Of a stretch of DNA of 64,000 nucleotides, positions 34,033-43,271 are shown in pieces (positions within the stretch are counted from its first letter, which is position 1; each line of letters starts with the position of its first letter). The DNA is from Isoalcanivorax indicus. GTDB lineage: Bacteria > Pseudomonadota > Gammaproteobacteria > Pseudomonadales > Alcanivoracaceae. Position numbers and translations under genes: made by a program. Location of the stretch: assembly GCF_003259185.1 (NCBI RefSeq), contig NZ_QGMP01000002.1, positions 62,001 to 126,000 of the forward strand. The letters run 5' to 3'. The notes beneath the pieces are model-generated. The model was not told where the DNA came from, did no database searches, and was given only the letters and a program-made list of their open reading frames with translations.

Positions 34033-35223
34033 ATGTGGACTGGCTTTTTTGCTCCCTCCGTCTGGCAGCTGGTGCTGATTACCCTGGCTCTGACCCATGT
34101 CACCATCGTCAGCGTGACCATCTACCTGCATCGGCACAGCGCCCACCGTGCGCTGGACCTGCATCCCGCCGTGGCGCATTTCTTCCGCTTCTGGCTGTGG
34201 CTGACCACCGCCACCGTGACCAAAGAGTGGACGGCCATCCATCGCAAACATCACGCCCGTTGCGAAACCCCGGAAGACCCGCACAGCCCGGTCTATCACG
34301 GCATCGGCAAGGTACTGCGCGAAGGCGCTGAACTGTACCGCGAGGAAGCAAGGAATCAGGAGACACTGGACCGCTACGGTGCCGGCACACCCGACGACTG
34401 GCTCGAGCGCAACGTCTATACCCGTCACACCTATATCGGCATCTATCTGATGCTGGCGATCAATATTGCCTGCTTCGGCGCCATCGGCATCACCGTCTGG
34501 GCGGTACAGATGATGTGGATTCCGGTCTTTGCCGCAGGTGTCATCAATGGCCTGGGCCATTACTGGGGCTACCGCAATTTCGAGAGCAAGGATGCGTCAC
34601 GCAATATTTCGCCCATTGGCATCCTGATCGGCGGCGAAGAGCTGCACAACAACCACCACACTTATCCGAACTCCGCCAAGCTGTCGGTGCGTCGCTTCGA
34701 GTTCGATGCCGGCTGGTTCTGGATTCGTGTGCTCGAAACCCTGCGCCTGGCCAAGGTCAACAAGGTACCGCCCCGTCCGGTCATTGCCGCCGACAAGACC
34801 GCGCTGGATCTGGACACACTGCGCGCCCTGATGGCCAATCGCTTTCAGGTCATGGCCCGCTACCGCAAGGAAGTGATAACACCGGTATTTCGTGATGAGA
34901 AGCAGCGCGCCTGCGACGCCACCCGCAATCTGTTCAGCCGCGCCCGAAAGCTGCTCTATCGTGATGACACACTGATCACTGAACGCCACCGCGCGCGCCT
35001 GGATCGACTGACCGCCGAGAATGAAACCCTCGCCACCATCTATCAGTATCGTCTGCGTCTGCAGGAAATCTGGTCACGCACCAGCCGAAATTCTGCCGAA
35101 ATGCTGGAAGCGCTGAAGCAGTGGTGCCAGGAAGCCGAGCAGAGTGGCATCAGAGCGCTGCAGGAATTTGCGGCCAAGCTGAAGGCCTACACGGTACCGA
35201 CCGATAATTCGGTGACCATCTGA
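34033..35223 (+). CDS. Membrane fatty-acid (acyl-CoA) desaturase
   Basis: 396 residues. The three histidine boxes of the diiron desaturases are present: HRHSAHR (33-39), HRKHH (70-74) and HNNHH in GGEELHNNHHTYP. Membrane helices lie around residues 8-30, 50-65 and 143-180. This fits the delta-9 acyl-CoA desaturase group, which makes unsaturated fatty acids aerobically in Pseudomonas. The last ~130 residues are a charged helical extension (RHRARLDRLTAENETLATIYQYRL) that looks like a coiled coil. It stands alone after the HyuA gene. Confidence 0.93.
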   Translation: MWTGFFAPSVWQLVLITLALTHVTIVSVTIYLHRHSAHRALDLHPAVAHFFRFWLWLTTATVTKEWTAIHRKHHARCETPEDPHSPVYHGIGKVLREGAELYREEARNQETLDRYGAGTPDDWLERNVYTRHTYIGIYLMLAINIACFGAIGITVWAVQMMWIPVFAAGVINGLGHYWGYRNFESKDASRNISPIGILIGGEELHNNHHTYPNSAKLSVRRFEFDAGWFWIRVLETLRLAKVNKVPPRPVIAADKTALDLDTLRALMANRFQVMARYRKEVITPVFRDEKQRACDATRNLFSRARKLLYRDDTLITERHRARLDRLTAENETLATIYQYRLRLQEIWSRTSRNSAEMLEALKQWCQEAEQSGIRALQEFAAKLKAYTVPTDNSVTI

Positions 35224-35227
35224 GGGG

Positions 35228-36919
35228 TCACTCTACCGTTCGCACAATAACGGGCTGAGCCTGCTGCAAATCTGACACCGTGATTGAAGCAGTGCCCAGC
35301 TCGAGTCCCAATGCCGTCAGCAGCGGCCCAACGACAACGTCAAGCAAGCCACCTACCACGGGCAGCAATGCATTGAAGAGCGTGACGTTCAGCAGCGCTA
35401 TTATCGGCGAGAGCAATGCGTTGAATGTCGAGCAAAGGAGCCCACAAGACGCGCTGGGGTTTGCACTGCCCTCAATCCGAACCGAGCCACTCCCCAAACC
35501 CGAAAGATTAAGTGGCTGGCCCGCCCTGATGGTTTCCTGCTGTTGAGAATGAAGATCCATCCACGGATAGGTCAGTTCTTCTTCCTGAGCGCCCACGGGC
35601 AAATCCACGACAAGCCGAAGGCCCGTAATAGTCACAGGAATACCAATCAGGCTGAGTTGCACCAATACATCTGCCGCCCCCTCTACATCAGCCACCGCCG
35701 TTCTGGCACCGACCCCCACCTGAACCAGATTGCTGAATCCGTCTGCGCATGCCGCCGAGACAAAATCACCTCTTGCAGAGCCTGTGCTTGTGGTGAGTGG
35801 CAACGATACCGTTGCTCTGACACCGGTTCCGAGGATAGTAAGATCCAGCTCTATCATCGCGAGGAGCTCGACATGAATATCTGCTCCACGAGCGCTGGTT
35901 ACCCAGCCACCATCCGCATCTTGCCTGGCCACACCTACTGCAACGACTGGAGCAGCGTCCGTCAGGATGTTCGCTGTAACACTGGCGACGCCAGGCAGGG
36001 AAACGTCAATTGGCAATTCAATCAATGCCCCCTCAGCGAGATTGAGTATCGTGCTGATCAGCAGGTCATAGACCGGCAAGCGAGATGACTCAGGCACACT
36101 CGCCGCATCAACAATCTCCAGCACATTGCTGATCGACACCAGGCCAAGCCCGCCCCCCGCCAACAGACCATCCAGAACCTGGCCCGCAGGCGTCAGTGCG
36201 CCAACAGCGCCTCGCAAAGCCAGAATAAGTACGTCCGCCGGAACATCGCTGCCGAGTAACGTTTCCAGGGTTGTGTCTCCAACCCCCAGTTGCGCCAACT
36301 CAACAAGAAGATCGCCCAAGCCAGCGGTTGCATCGCGCAGATCCTGATAGTCAACCAGCCCGAGTCCAACCGGCATGCCCAGGACTTCGGATAACAATCC
36401 ATTCAGGAGGCTCGCTTCCTCCAGCCCCAACGCGAGCGTGTCAGGAGAAGAAGAGAAGGTGCCCACCAACTGTCTTCGTGCCGTCGATTGCGCAGTAAGC
36501 GTGGTTTGACCCACGATGCGGCCGGGCAACAGCAGCGAGCGCGGAGCCGTTTCGTTCAGGACCACCCTGACGCTGTTACTCTGGAGAAAAGGCGCCGGAG
36601 AAAAGGTATAGAGATCACTCCCCGCGGTGCTCAACACTCCGGTTTGAACATTTTCACAATCAACAGAGACCGGAAACCCGGACTGCACTGCATGCTGCTG
36701 CGCCAACAGGCAAACCTGCCCTGAGGAAGCCGAATCACCGCCACAGGTCTGCACCCCTCGGGCGGCCGCCAACGCAATGGCATCCGCCTGCTGCTGCAGT
36801 ATTCGCTGCTGCGCATACAACCGCGCTCCGTCGGCGGCCAGGGCGAACACCAGCAGGCCGCCAGCGATCAGGACGACCAGGAAGAGAAAACTGTAGGCAC
36901 CGCGCTGACGGTTTCGCAT
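35228..36919 (-). CDS. tadG: TadG-like pilus-associated protein
   Basis: 563 residues. The N-terminal RNRQRGAYSFLFLVVLIAGGLLVFALAADGARLY is a TadG/TadE-type N-terminal segment, followed by the family's QQQADAIALAAARGVQ helix. The remainder is a long extracytoplasmic region of Gly/Leu/Val-rich repeats (VGGLLDVVVGPLLTALGLELG, LLAGGGLGLVSISNVLEIVDA) with four Cys. No MIDAS/VWA motif is visible, unlike many TadG proteins. Its GC content is lower than the rest of the operon, which suggests faster change of this surface-exposed part. It is the last gene of the Tad operon. Confidence 0.8.
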   Translation of the reverse strand: MRNRQRGAYSFLFLVVLIAGGLLVFALAADGARLYAQQRILQQQADAIALAAARGVQTCGGDSASSGQVCLLAQQHAVQSGFPVSVDCENVQTGVLSTAGSDLYTFSPAPFLQSNSVRVVLNETAPRSLLLPGRIVGQTTLTAQSTARRQLVGTFSSSPDTLALGLEEASLLNGLLSEVLGMPVGLGLVDYQDLRDATAGLGDLLVELAQLGVGDTTLETLLGSDVPADVLILALRGAVGALTPAGQVLDGLLAGGGLGLVSISNVLEIVDAASVPESSRLPVYDLLISTILNLAEGALIELPIDVSLPGVASVTANILTDAAPVVAVGVARQDADGGWVTSARGADIHVELLAMIELDLTILGTGVRATVSLPLTTSTGSARGDFVSAACADGFSNLVQVGVGARTAVADVEGAADVLVQLSLIGIPVTITGLRLVVDLPVGAQEEELTYPWMDLHSQQQETIRAGQPLNLSGLGSGSVRIEGSANPSASCGLLCSTFNALLSPIIALLNVTLFNALLPVVGGLLDVVVGPLLTALGLELGTASITVSDLQQAQPVIVRTVE

Positions 36920-36924
36920 GGCGT

Positions 36925-37203
36925 TTACCTGCGAGTGGTATCTTCGCGCATGGTTTCGGGAATCGGTCGGCGGAACGTGTCTGCCGAGCGACGCTGGGTG
37001 TCGACGTAGATGGAAGCGGGAATCTCGCTTTCTTCCGGCTCGCCGGATCGGCGTTGGGTTTCAAGCAGGCGCGACGTTTCTGTGCGTGGCGGCTTCTGGA
37101 TCACCTGATCAGAGAAACCCGACTGCGGCGGCGGTGTCTCCGCCACGGCGGCCAGCGGCAAGGTGAGCAGGGCGGCGATCAGAAGGGGTTTGATCTCAGA
37201 CAT
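36925..37203 (-). CDS. DUF3613-like small secreted protein of the Tad operon
   Basis: 92 residues with a signal peptide ending AAVAE. The mature part repeats the pattern TSRLLETQRRSG and YVDTQRRSADTF, the latter resembling DUF3613. DUF3613 proteins are coded in Tad pilus operons of pseudomonads; their function is unknown. It overlaps the tadD stop region by one base and precedes tadG by 6 bases. Tight packing argues for a role in pilus assembly or its regulation. Confidence 0.75.
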   Translation of the reverse strand: MSEIKPLLIAALLTLPLAAVAETPPPQSGFSDQVIQKPPRTETSRLLETQRRSGEPEESEIPASIYVDTQRRSADTFRRPIPETMREDTTRR

Positions 37204-37889
37204 CAGCGTGCCCTCCGTATGTCGGCGGCCAGTGCATGGGCATGTTCAACTTCTGCCTCGGGAATACGCTGGCTGCGAATAAAGGATTCCAGTCTGTCTC
37301 GCTGGCCCATCAGCAGGTAATTGGTCAGCAGATTCTGCCGGGCCGGGCCGGCGTTGTTGTCACTCAGTTCCAGAGCGGTCCACAGCTCCCGTTCCGCGGC
37401 CTGATAGTCCGCGTTGAGCATCAGGGCATAGCCCAGGTCGTTGCGAACACTGGCGGACGCTGGCAGCAGTTCGCGGGCGCGCTGGAGGTTCGCCAGCCCT
37501 TCACCACGGCGGTCAGCCTTGACCTGTACCAGACCCAGGCCGTGGTAGGTCTCGCCGGTACCACAGCGACGCACCAGCGTGCTGAAGACATGCTCCGCTT
37601 CATCCAGCTCGTTAACGCCGGCTTTCAGTTGCCCGTAACGCAACCAGTGCGGCAACGCCGCCAGCGGACGGCTTTCCAGCTGCGCCAGCGCGGCGTAACG
37701 GCGGCCCTCGGCGGCCTGGCTGTCGACCAGCTCAAGATGCACCCGATCACTGGGCTGCACCCGATCACTACAGGTGACCCGCCCGGGCAGGCCATCGTTT
37801 GATGAACTGACCAGATTGCCCATGCTGGCGCAGCCGCTGATCATCACCGCCAGTATCGGTATCCCTACGCGCTTCATCATCCGCCTCAT
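37203..37889 (-). CDS. tadD: TadD-like TPR lipoprotein
   Basis: 228 residues; ATGs at 37889, 37880 and 37877 are all possible starts. The signal peptide has a lipobox ISGC. Tetratricopeptide-like helices follow (ELDEAEHVFSTLVRRCGTGETYHGLGLVQV, RRGEGLANLQRARELLPASASVRNDLGYALML, DYQAAERELWTALELS). TadD is an outer-membrane-anchored pilotin-like protein that helps assemble the secretin. It follows tadC in the operon with a 15-base gap. Confidence 0.88.
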   Translation of the reverse strand: MRRMMKRVGIPILAVMISGCASMGNLVSSSNDGLPGRVTCSDRVQPSDRVHLELVDSQAAEGRRYAALAQLESRPLAALPHWLRYGQLKAGVNELDEAEHVFSTLVRRCGTGETYHGLGLVQVKADRRGEGLANLQRARELLPASASVRNDLGYALMLNADYQAAERELWTALELSDNNAGPARQNLLTNYLLMGQRDRLESFIRSQRIPEAEVEHAHALAADIRRAR

Positions 37890-37904
37890 CGCCTCTGTCC
37901 GCCT

Positions 37905-38783
37905 CTATCTGAGCAATTCGGAAAACGAAACCAGACCCGGCCCCGCAATCAGAATCATCAGTGCTGGCAACATGCACAGCACCATCACCGCCGACATCTT
38001 TGCACTGACCTTGCTCGCCGCTTCCTGCAAGCGTGCCCGTTCTATTTCGTTAGCGCGCTGGATCAACGCGTTGATCGCTTCCCCGGCGCCGGTACCCAGC
38101 ACCCCGGTCTGGCGCAGAATAATGGTCAGGTCGTACAGCACCGGTACGTTACGGTTGCGCCCCAGCTCGGCCAGCGCTCGACTGCGATCCATGCCGGCAT
38201 CGATACGCCGGTTGAAGGTGTCGATGTGACGAATCAGTACCGGCATCAGCGGGCCCGCCTGTTGCGCCAGAGTGCGAAAGGCACGCTCCAGCGTCATACC
38301 CGTTTCCAGAAACATTCTCATCAACTGGCACAGGGCCACCGCTTCGCGGTTCATCTGGGCTTCGGCCTGTTCACCACGCTTGCGAATAATGCGCCGCGCC
38401 AATACAAAGGTAAGCGCCAGGCCCGCCAGGCCACCCAGCGGCCCGTAGATCAGCAGGCCAGCCAGCCCCAGCGCCAGCGGTAGCACCCAGCAGGCGAGCG
38501 AGTAGGTCAGCACAATACGTTCGCGCGACAGGGCCGTGCGCGACAAGGCCTCGTCCACCTCCCTGAAATCACTGGCCAGCACGCCGGTGCCCAACGCTCG
38601 CTCGGCGAAGCGTAAAAGCCAGCCTTGCGGCTCATCCACCTCGCTGCCCGATACGCCATGGTAACGGTGCTCCATGCGTCGACTGATGCGGTCACGACGG
38701 GCCCAGGCCGGCGCCAGCCATACCGCTGCCCAGAAGGCACCGAGTGCAGACAGCACGGCGAGCCACAGCCAGACCTCAGACAC
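37905..38783 (-). CDS. tadC: TadC inner-membrane platform protein
   Basis: 292 residues of the T2SSF/GspF domain family with membrane helices at the N-terminus, around 95-130, and at the C-terminus (SAVMVLCMLPALMILIAGPGLVSF). The cytoplasmic core contains MFLETGMTLERAFRTLAQQAG and LGTGAGEAINALIQRANEIERARLQEAASK. TadB and TadC together form the platform that transmits TadA force to the pilus. The start overlaps the end of tadB by 8 bases. Confidence 0.94.
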   Translation of the reverse strand: MSEVWLWLAVLSALGAFWAAVWLAPAWARRDRISRRMEHRYHGVSGSEVDEPQGWLLRFAERALGTGVLASDFREVDEALSRTALSRERIVLTYSLACWVLPLALGLAGLLIYGPLGGLAGLALTFVLARRIIRKRGEQAEAQMNREAVALCQLMRMFLETGMTLERAFRTLAQQAGPLMPVLIRHIDTFNRRIDAGMDRSRALAELGRNRNVPVLYDLTIILRQTGVLGTGAGEAINALIQRANEIERARLQEAASKVSAKMSAVMVLCMLPALMILIAGPGLVSFSELLR

Positions 38784-39708
38784 GCCCCACCCCCTGCACC
38801 ATGCGGTAAAGCCAGAAGATGCCCACGGCTTCGAAGATCAGGGCGATGATCAGCATGCGGTTGCCCTGCGGGGTGTACAGCAACACCTGCAGATATTCTT
38901 CATTGGCCAGCATCAGATAAGCGGCAAGTGCGATGGGCACCACGGCGAACAGCACGGCGCTGACGCGTGTTTCGCCGGTCATGGCCATGAAATCGCGGCG
39001 CAGTTGCTGTTGCCCGCGCAGGCCTTCGGCCAACTGGGCCAGCACCGATTGCACCGAGGCACCGTGCCGCTGGCCGGTGCCGAGGCCTATGGCCATCTGC
39101 ACCATCGGCGGGATCTGATACAGGTCGGCAAAATCCTCGAACAGCGGCACGTAATCACGCCCGCCCTCCACAGCAGAGCGCACCCGGAACGCCAGCGGGG
39201 CATATATCTCCGGGGCCTCGTCCAGGGCTTTCATGACGGCCATATCGAGTGTACGCCCGGCGCTCAGCCCGCGGATAATGGCATCGGCGATGCCCGGCAG
39301 GGTTTCGTTGATCTCCAGACGTCGCGCGCTGAAGCGTCTGAACCAGTAAATCCACAAGCCCACCCCGACCGTCGCCAGGCACAGGACGGCGGCAATCATG
39401 CCCCAGACCAGCACCACCAGCACCAGCAATGCCAGCAACAGGAAAAGCAGCCCGCGGAAGGCCCCCTCGCTCAGGGCAATGTTGCCGCGCAACATGACAC
39501 GCTGCAGGCGCGTGTCGGTCACGACCAGCGGCTGAGGTGTCTCTTCGCCCGAGGAGACGCCATAGCCCGCCGCGCCCATGCGCCCGAGCATGCGCGTGCG
39601 GCGCGCATGGCTGTCTCGCCAGAGCACCCAGAGCACCTGTATCAGCGCCACCACCCCGGCCAGTACCGCCAGGGTGACTGCGGAATCAAGAAACCATTCG
39701 CGCGTCAT
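38776..39708 (-). CDS. tadB: TadB inner-membrane platform protein
   Basis: 310 residues, GspF-like, with membrane helices near 8-28, 85-120 and at the C-terminus. The core GTGQRHGASVQSVLAQLAEGLRGQQQLRRDFMAMTGETRVSAVLF is typical. Its start overlaps the tadA end by 23 bases, a strong sign of translational coupling. It pairs with TadC in the pilus platform. Confidence 0.94.
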   Translation of the reverse strand: MTREWFLDSAVTLAVLAGVVALIQVLWVLWRDSHARRTRMLGRMGAAGYGVSSGEETPQPLVVTDTRLQRVMLRGNIALSEGAFRGLLFLLLALLVLVVLVWGMIAAVLCLATVGVGLWIYWFRRFSARRLEINETLPGIADAIIRGLSAGRTLDMAVMKALDEAPEIYAPLAFRVRSAVEGGRDYVPLFEDFADLYQIPPMVQMAIGLGTGQRHGASVQSVLAQLAEGLRGQQQLRRDFMAMTGETRVSAVLFAVVPIALAAYLMLANEEYLQVLLYTPQGNRMLIIALIFEAVGIFWLYRMVQGVGRV

Positions 39709-40864
39709 CCTCGCTCCGATAAACAGGTCTCAGGGCACAGCGGTAATGCTCATCCTGCTCGACCGCCACCACTTCCTGCACCAGACGCCGACCGTCCGGC
39801 ATCCTCACCAGCTGCACGATGATGTCCACCGCAGACGCAATCAGCCGCGATACCGACTGCTCGCTGGCTTCATAACCACTGATGGCCAGCAAGGTTTCAA
39901 TACGCACGATCGCATCCCGGGAGCTGTTGGCATGCAGGGTGCTCATGGACCCATCGTGGCCGGTATTCATGGCTTGCAACAGCTCGATAATTTCACTGGA
40001 GCGCACTTCACCGACAATGATCCGGTCGGGGCGCATACGCAACGCGTTCACCACCAGATCCCGTGAACTGACACGCCCCCGCCCTTCCGTATTCGGCGGC
40101 CGGGTTTCCAGCCGCACCACATGCGGATGACGCAGGCTCAGTTCAGCCGAATCCTCGATGGTGATGATGCGTTCGTTGCGTGGGATATAGTTGCTGATCA
40201 GGTTCAGCATGGTGGTCTTGCCGGTGCCCGTACCGCCGCTGATGATGATATTGCGCCGATCCTCGACCGCACGCTTGAGCACGGTCAGGCATTCCTGGCT
40301 CATGGAACCGTTGGCCAGCAGCTGGTCTGCCGTCAGCATGTCCGCTGAAAACTTCCGGATCGACACCGAAGGCCCGTCCAGCGCCAACGGCGGGATGATC
40401 GCGTTGACCCGCGAGCCATCCGGCAACCGCGCGTCCACCATCGGGCTGGATTCATCCAGTCGACGGCCGAGCGGCGCCAGAATACGCCGGATGATTCGCA
40501 TCACATGCCCGTCATCCATGAAGCGTACGGGCGCCTTCTGCAAGACGCCCGCCACCTCGACATAAACCGACTCGGCACCGTTGACAAGAATGTCGTTGAT
40601 GCGTGGATCCTTCAGCAAGGGTTCCAGCGGGCCAAACCCGACCACCTCATCGATCAGGTCGCTGCTCAACTGCGCCAGATCGCGATTACTCAGGGGAATG
40701 CGGCTTTGCGCGATGAACTTGCTCACGGCCGCGCGCACAAAATCCACCAGACGTTCCTGTGACGCCTTGGCCACTTCAATGCCTTCCTCGTCCAGCCGCT
40801 CTACCACCACATGATGGACACGGGCCTTGAGCGCCTGGTACTCGTCATCAATGCGTCCGGCCAT
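39686..40864 (-). CDS. tadA: TadA/CpaF secretion ATPase
   Basis: 392 residues. Walker A is [12 protein letters not shown], the Asp box and Walker B region include [11 protein letters not shown] and [14 protein letters not shown], and the His box is [16 protein letters not shown]. The N-terminal helical domain ends [20 protein letters not shown], typical of CpaF/TadA. It powers Flp pilin assembly. It lies 29 bases after tadZ. Confidence 0.97.
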   Translation of the reverse strand: MAGRIDDEYQALKARVHHVVVERLDEEGIEVAKASQERLVDFVRAAVSKFIAQSRIPLSNRDLAQLSSDLIDEVVGFGPLEPLLKDPRINDILVNGAESVYVEVAGVLQKAPVRFMDDGHVMRIIRRILAPLGRRLDESSPMVDARLPDGSRVNAIIPPLALDGPSVSIRKFSADMLTADQLLANGSMSQECLTVLKRAVEDRRNIIISGGTGTGKTTMLNLISNYIPRNERIITIEDSAELSLRHPHVVRLETRPPNTEGRGRVSSRDLVVNALRMRPDRIIVGEVRSSEIIELLQAMNTGHDGSMSTLHANSSRDAIVRIETLLAISGYEASEQSVSRLIASAVDIIVQLVRMPDGRRLVQEVVAVEQDEHYRCALRPVYRSEDDARMVS

Positions 40865-40893
40865 ACTTTACTCCTGCGGGCTGCCCATACGGC

Positions 40894-42105
40894 TCACCCG
40901 CCTGATGCGGCGGCCTGTCGCCGTGTCACCGAACCGCGAATGCGATCCAGCAGGCTGCCACTCAACCGGGTACCGGTGATGCGATCCACCAGCGCCTCGA
41001 GCTGTCGGCAGTAGCTGGAACGCGCAGACTGTTCGCACATTGGCAGCCCGAGATTCATGGCTTCCAGGCGGTGACGCCAGTCCATGGGCAGCTTGGCCGC
41101 AATGGTGACGCCGCACAGCTCGGTAATCTCATCATCGGTTGGCGTGATGCCGGCTTCATGGCCGTCCAGCACCAGGCTCATCTCGGCCGCCGCAGACAGA
41201 TGCGGCTTCCAGTCATTCGCCACCGCACGCAATCCCTGAATCTGATGCACTTCAGGCGTCGCCAGCAGAATCAGCTGGCGGGCATGAATTCCCAGGTGAT
41301 GAATCCAGCTGCACTGGCCCGGCCCGCCTGCGTTGATCACCACCACGTCGAATACATTCATCAGACGATTCAGGGCGATAAAAAGATCCGCTGCCCGATC
41401 ACCGGAAATGCGCGCCTTGTCGATCCCGCCATGCAGCAACCGCAGCCCGGGGCGAAACTCGTCCAGGGCGGTATCAATCAGTTTTTCATCCAGTGATTCG
41501 GGATTGGCGAGCAGGTTTTCCAGACCGAAGTCGGTGCGCGCATCCAGATAGAAAAGGCCATTGCCACGGGGCACCGCATCAATGGCCAGCGTGCGCTGGC
41601 CGCGCACCCGGGCCGCCATCGACACCGCGAGATTCTGGGCAAAGAAGCCGGTGTCCACCAGCGTATCGGCACCGGCAACAATAATCAGATTGCTGACACC
41701 GGCCTGAGCACTCAGCGCCGGTGGCCGCACCAGTTGATGGCGACGCAGGCGCTCACGCACCTCGGCCATATCCGTGCCGGCGCTCAGACAATCGCGCGCG
41801 CCTGCACGCATGCATTGCAACAGCATTTCCTGATGCGGCGAGCGGCATACCGCCACCACGGTCACCCAGGGGCGCGCCGTGCTGATGGCCATGATGATGG
41901 CCAAGGCCTGGTTCAGCCCCGCCTCGTCCACCTCGACCATGGCAATGTGCGCGTTGGTGGCTTCCAGCATGCGCAGGATGCGTGAAATATCCGAGCGCGA
42001 GACATCCTCAAGCCTCAGGGTTTCATCGAACACCCCTTTCAGCCAGCTGCGCAGCCCATCGTCATCCAGCACTCCGAGTACAACATCATGATCCCGCATG
42101 GCCAT
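40894..42105 (-). CDS. tadZ: TadZ/CpaE pilus localisation protein, degenerate Walker A
   Basis: 403 residues from the ATG at 42105, which overlaps the TAA of the secretin gene (TAATG). The N-terminal receiver-like domain (VVLGVLDDDGLRSWL, then RAGARDCLSAG) is followed by a MinD/ParA-like domain (FDVVVINAGGPGQCSWIHHLG). The Walker A position reads AGADTLVDTGFFAQNLA, with no conserved Gly-Lys, so ATP hydrolysis is doubtful. TadZ marks the cell pole for pilus assembly in the family, and atypical P-loops are known there. Confidence 0.9.
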   Translation of the reverse strand: MAMRDHDVVLGVLDDDGLRSWLKGVFDETLRLEDVSRSDISRILRMLEATNAHIAMVEVDEAGLNQALAIIMAISTARPWVTVVAVCRSPHQEMLLQCMRAGARDCLSAGTDMAEVRERLRRHQLVRPPALSAQAGVSNLIIVAGADTLVDTGFFAQNLAVSMAARVRGQRTLAIDAVPRGNGLFYLDARTDFGLENLLANPESLDEKLIDTALDEFRPGLRLLHGGIDKARISGDRAADLFIALNRLMNVFDVVVINAGGPGQCSWIHHLGIHARQLILLATPEVHQIQGLRAVANDWKPHLSAAAEMSLVLDGHEAGITPTDDEITELCGVTIAAKLPMDWRHRLEAMNLGLPMCEQSARSSYCRQLEALVDRITGTRLSGSLLDRIRGSVTRRQAAASGG

Positions 42106-43271
42106 TACCAACTCAGTCCATGGCGGACCGGCTTCGACCCGCGCTGTGTCTCCAGCATCATATCCAGCCAGCCCATGCTGCTGGCATCCTCTGCCGCGCC
42201 GGGCAATGCCGGGGGCGGCGCACCCACCTGCGCCGGCGATACCAGATGCGGCGTCACCAGCATGATGAGTTCCTTGTCTTCACGCTCGATACGGCTGGAA
42301 CGGAAAAAGGCGCCCAGGACCGGCAGATTGCCCAGGCCGGGCAGGCGGTCGCTGGCGTTGATGGTATTGCGGCTGACCAGCCCGCTGATGATGAAGGTTT
42401 CACCGGGCGCCAGAGATACCGTCGTCTCGGAGCGTCGCACGCGCAACGCGGGCACCTGTACCCCGCCACTGGCAATCCCGGCGCTGAAATCCAGCTCACT
42501 GACCTCCGGCGCCACCCGCAGAATGATCTGCTCACCGCTCACCACGGTGGGCGTCAACGACAGGCCGACGCCGAATTCCTTGTACTCGATCTGGGTGCCC
42601 GTGGTGTCCGCCCGGGTGGGTACGGGAAATTCACCGCCCGACAGGAAGGTCGCGTTCTGTCCGCTCAGGCTGGTCAGGCTCGGCTCCGCCAGCGTGTAGG
42701 CAAAGCCGCCCGCTTCCAGCGCCGAAATGGCGGTCAGGCTACTGCTGCCCACCCGAAAGATATTGAAGGTTTCCCCTGACAGGGGCGAGACGCTGCCCCC
42801 ATCCAGAAAACCACTGCCCGGCGGTGCAATCCCGAAGTTGCTGCCGCTTCGGGATTTGCTCCAGGCAATGCCTGCCGAGTTCAGCTGCGTGCGACTGACC
42901 TCAACGATACGAATGTCGGTCTGCACCTGGGTGCCGAAAGGCAGCCGCGCGCCGCTGGTCGGCGACACCACGACCGTGGTGCGCTCAGGTCGATCCGCGC
43001 CGCGCGGCCACACCGAAAGAATGGCAGCCCCTTCGGCCTTGCCAGTCAGCACCAGCTCGCGGCTCTGGCTGACCGTCAACGCCAGCACATCCGGTTCCGA
43101 GGTGGCCACCTTGGCAATGCCGTCCGGATAGAACAGGATCTGCTGCTCGCCGCTGGCCAGCCGCAGTATGTCCTGGTCGCGGGCTTGCGCAGCGCCGGTC
43201 ATGCACAAACACAGCAGGCCGAGCAGGGCGCGCTGCAACATCAGACGGGGGTGACGGTTACGGGCGTACAT
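42105..43271 (-). CDS. rcpA: CpaC/RcpA secretin
   Basis: 388 residues from the ATG at 43271, with AAGGAG upstream; a GTG six bases earlier is ignored. The signal peptide ends GAAQA. An N-terminal pilus/BON-like domain (VATSEPDVLALTVSQSRELVLTG) precedes the secretin core (VSLAPGETFIISGLVSRN, LPGLGNLPVLGAFFRS, DKELIMLVTPHLV). It forms the outer-membrane channel of the Flp pilus. The rcpC stop lies 14 bases inside this gene's start, so the pair is coupled. Confidence 0.94.
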   Translation of the reverse strand: MYARNRHPRLMLQRALLGLLCLCMTGAAQARDQDILRLASGEQQILFYPDGIAKVATSEPDVLALTVSQSRELVLTGKAEGAAILSVWPRGADRPERTTVVVSPTSGARLPFGTQVQTDIRIVEVSRTQLNSAGIAWSKSRSGSNFGIAPPGSGFLDGGSVSPLSGETFNIFRVGSSSLTAISALEAGGFAYTLAEPSLTSLSGQNATFLSGGEFPVPTRADTTGTQIEYKEFGVGLSLTPTVVSGEQIILRVAPEVSELDFSAGIASGGVQVPALRVRRSETTVSLAPGETFIISGLVSRNTINASDRLPGLGNLPVLGAFFRSSRIEREDKELIMLVTPHLVSPAQVGAPPPALPGAAEDASSMGWLDMMLETQRGSKPVRHGLSW

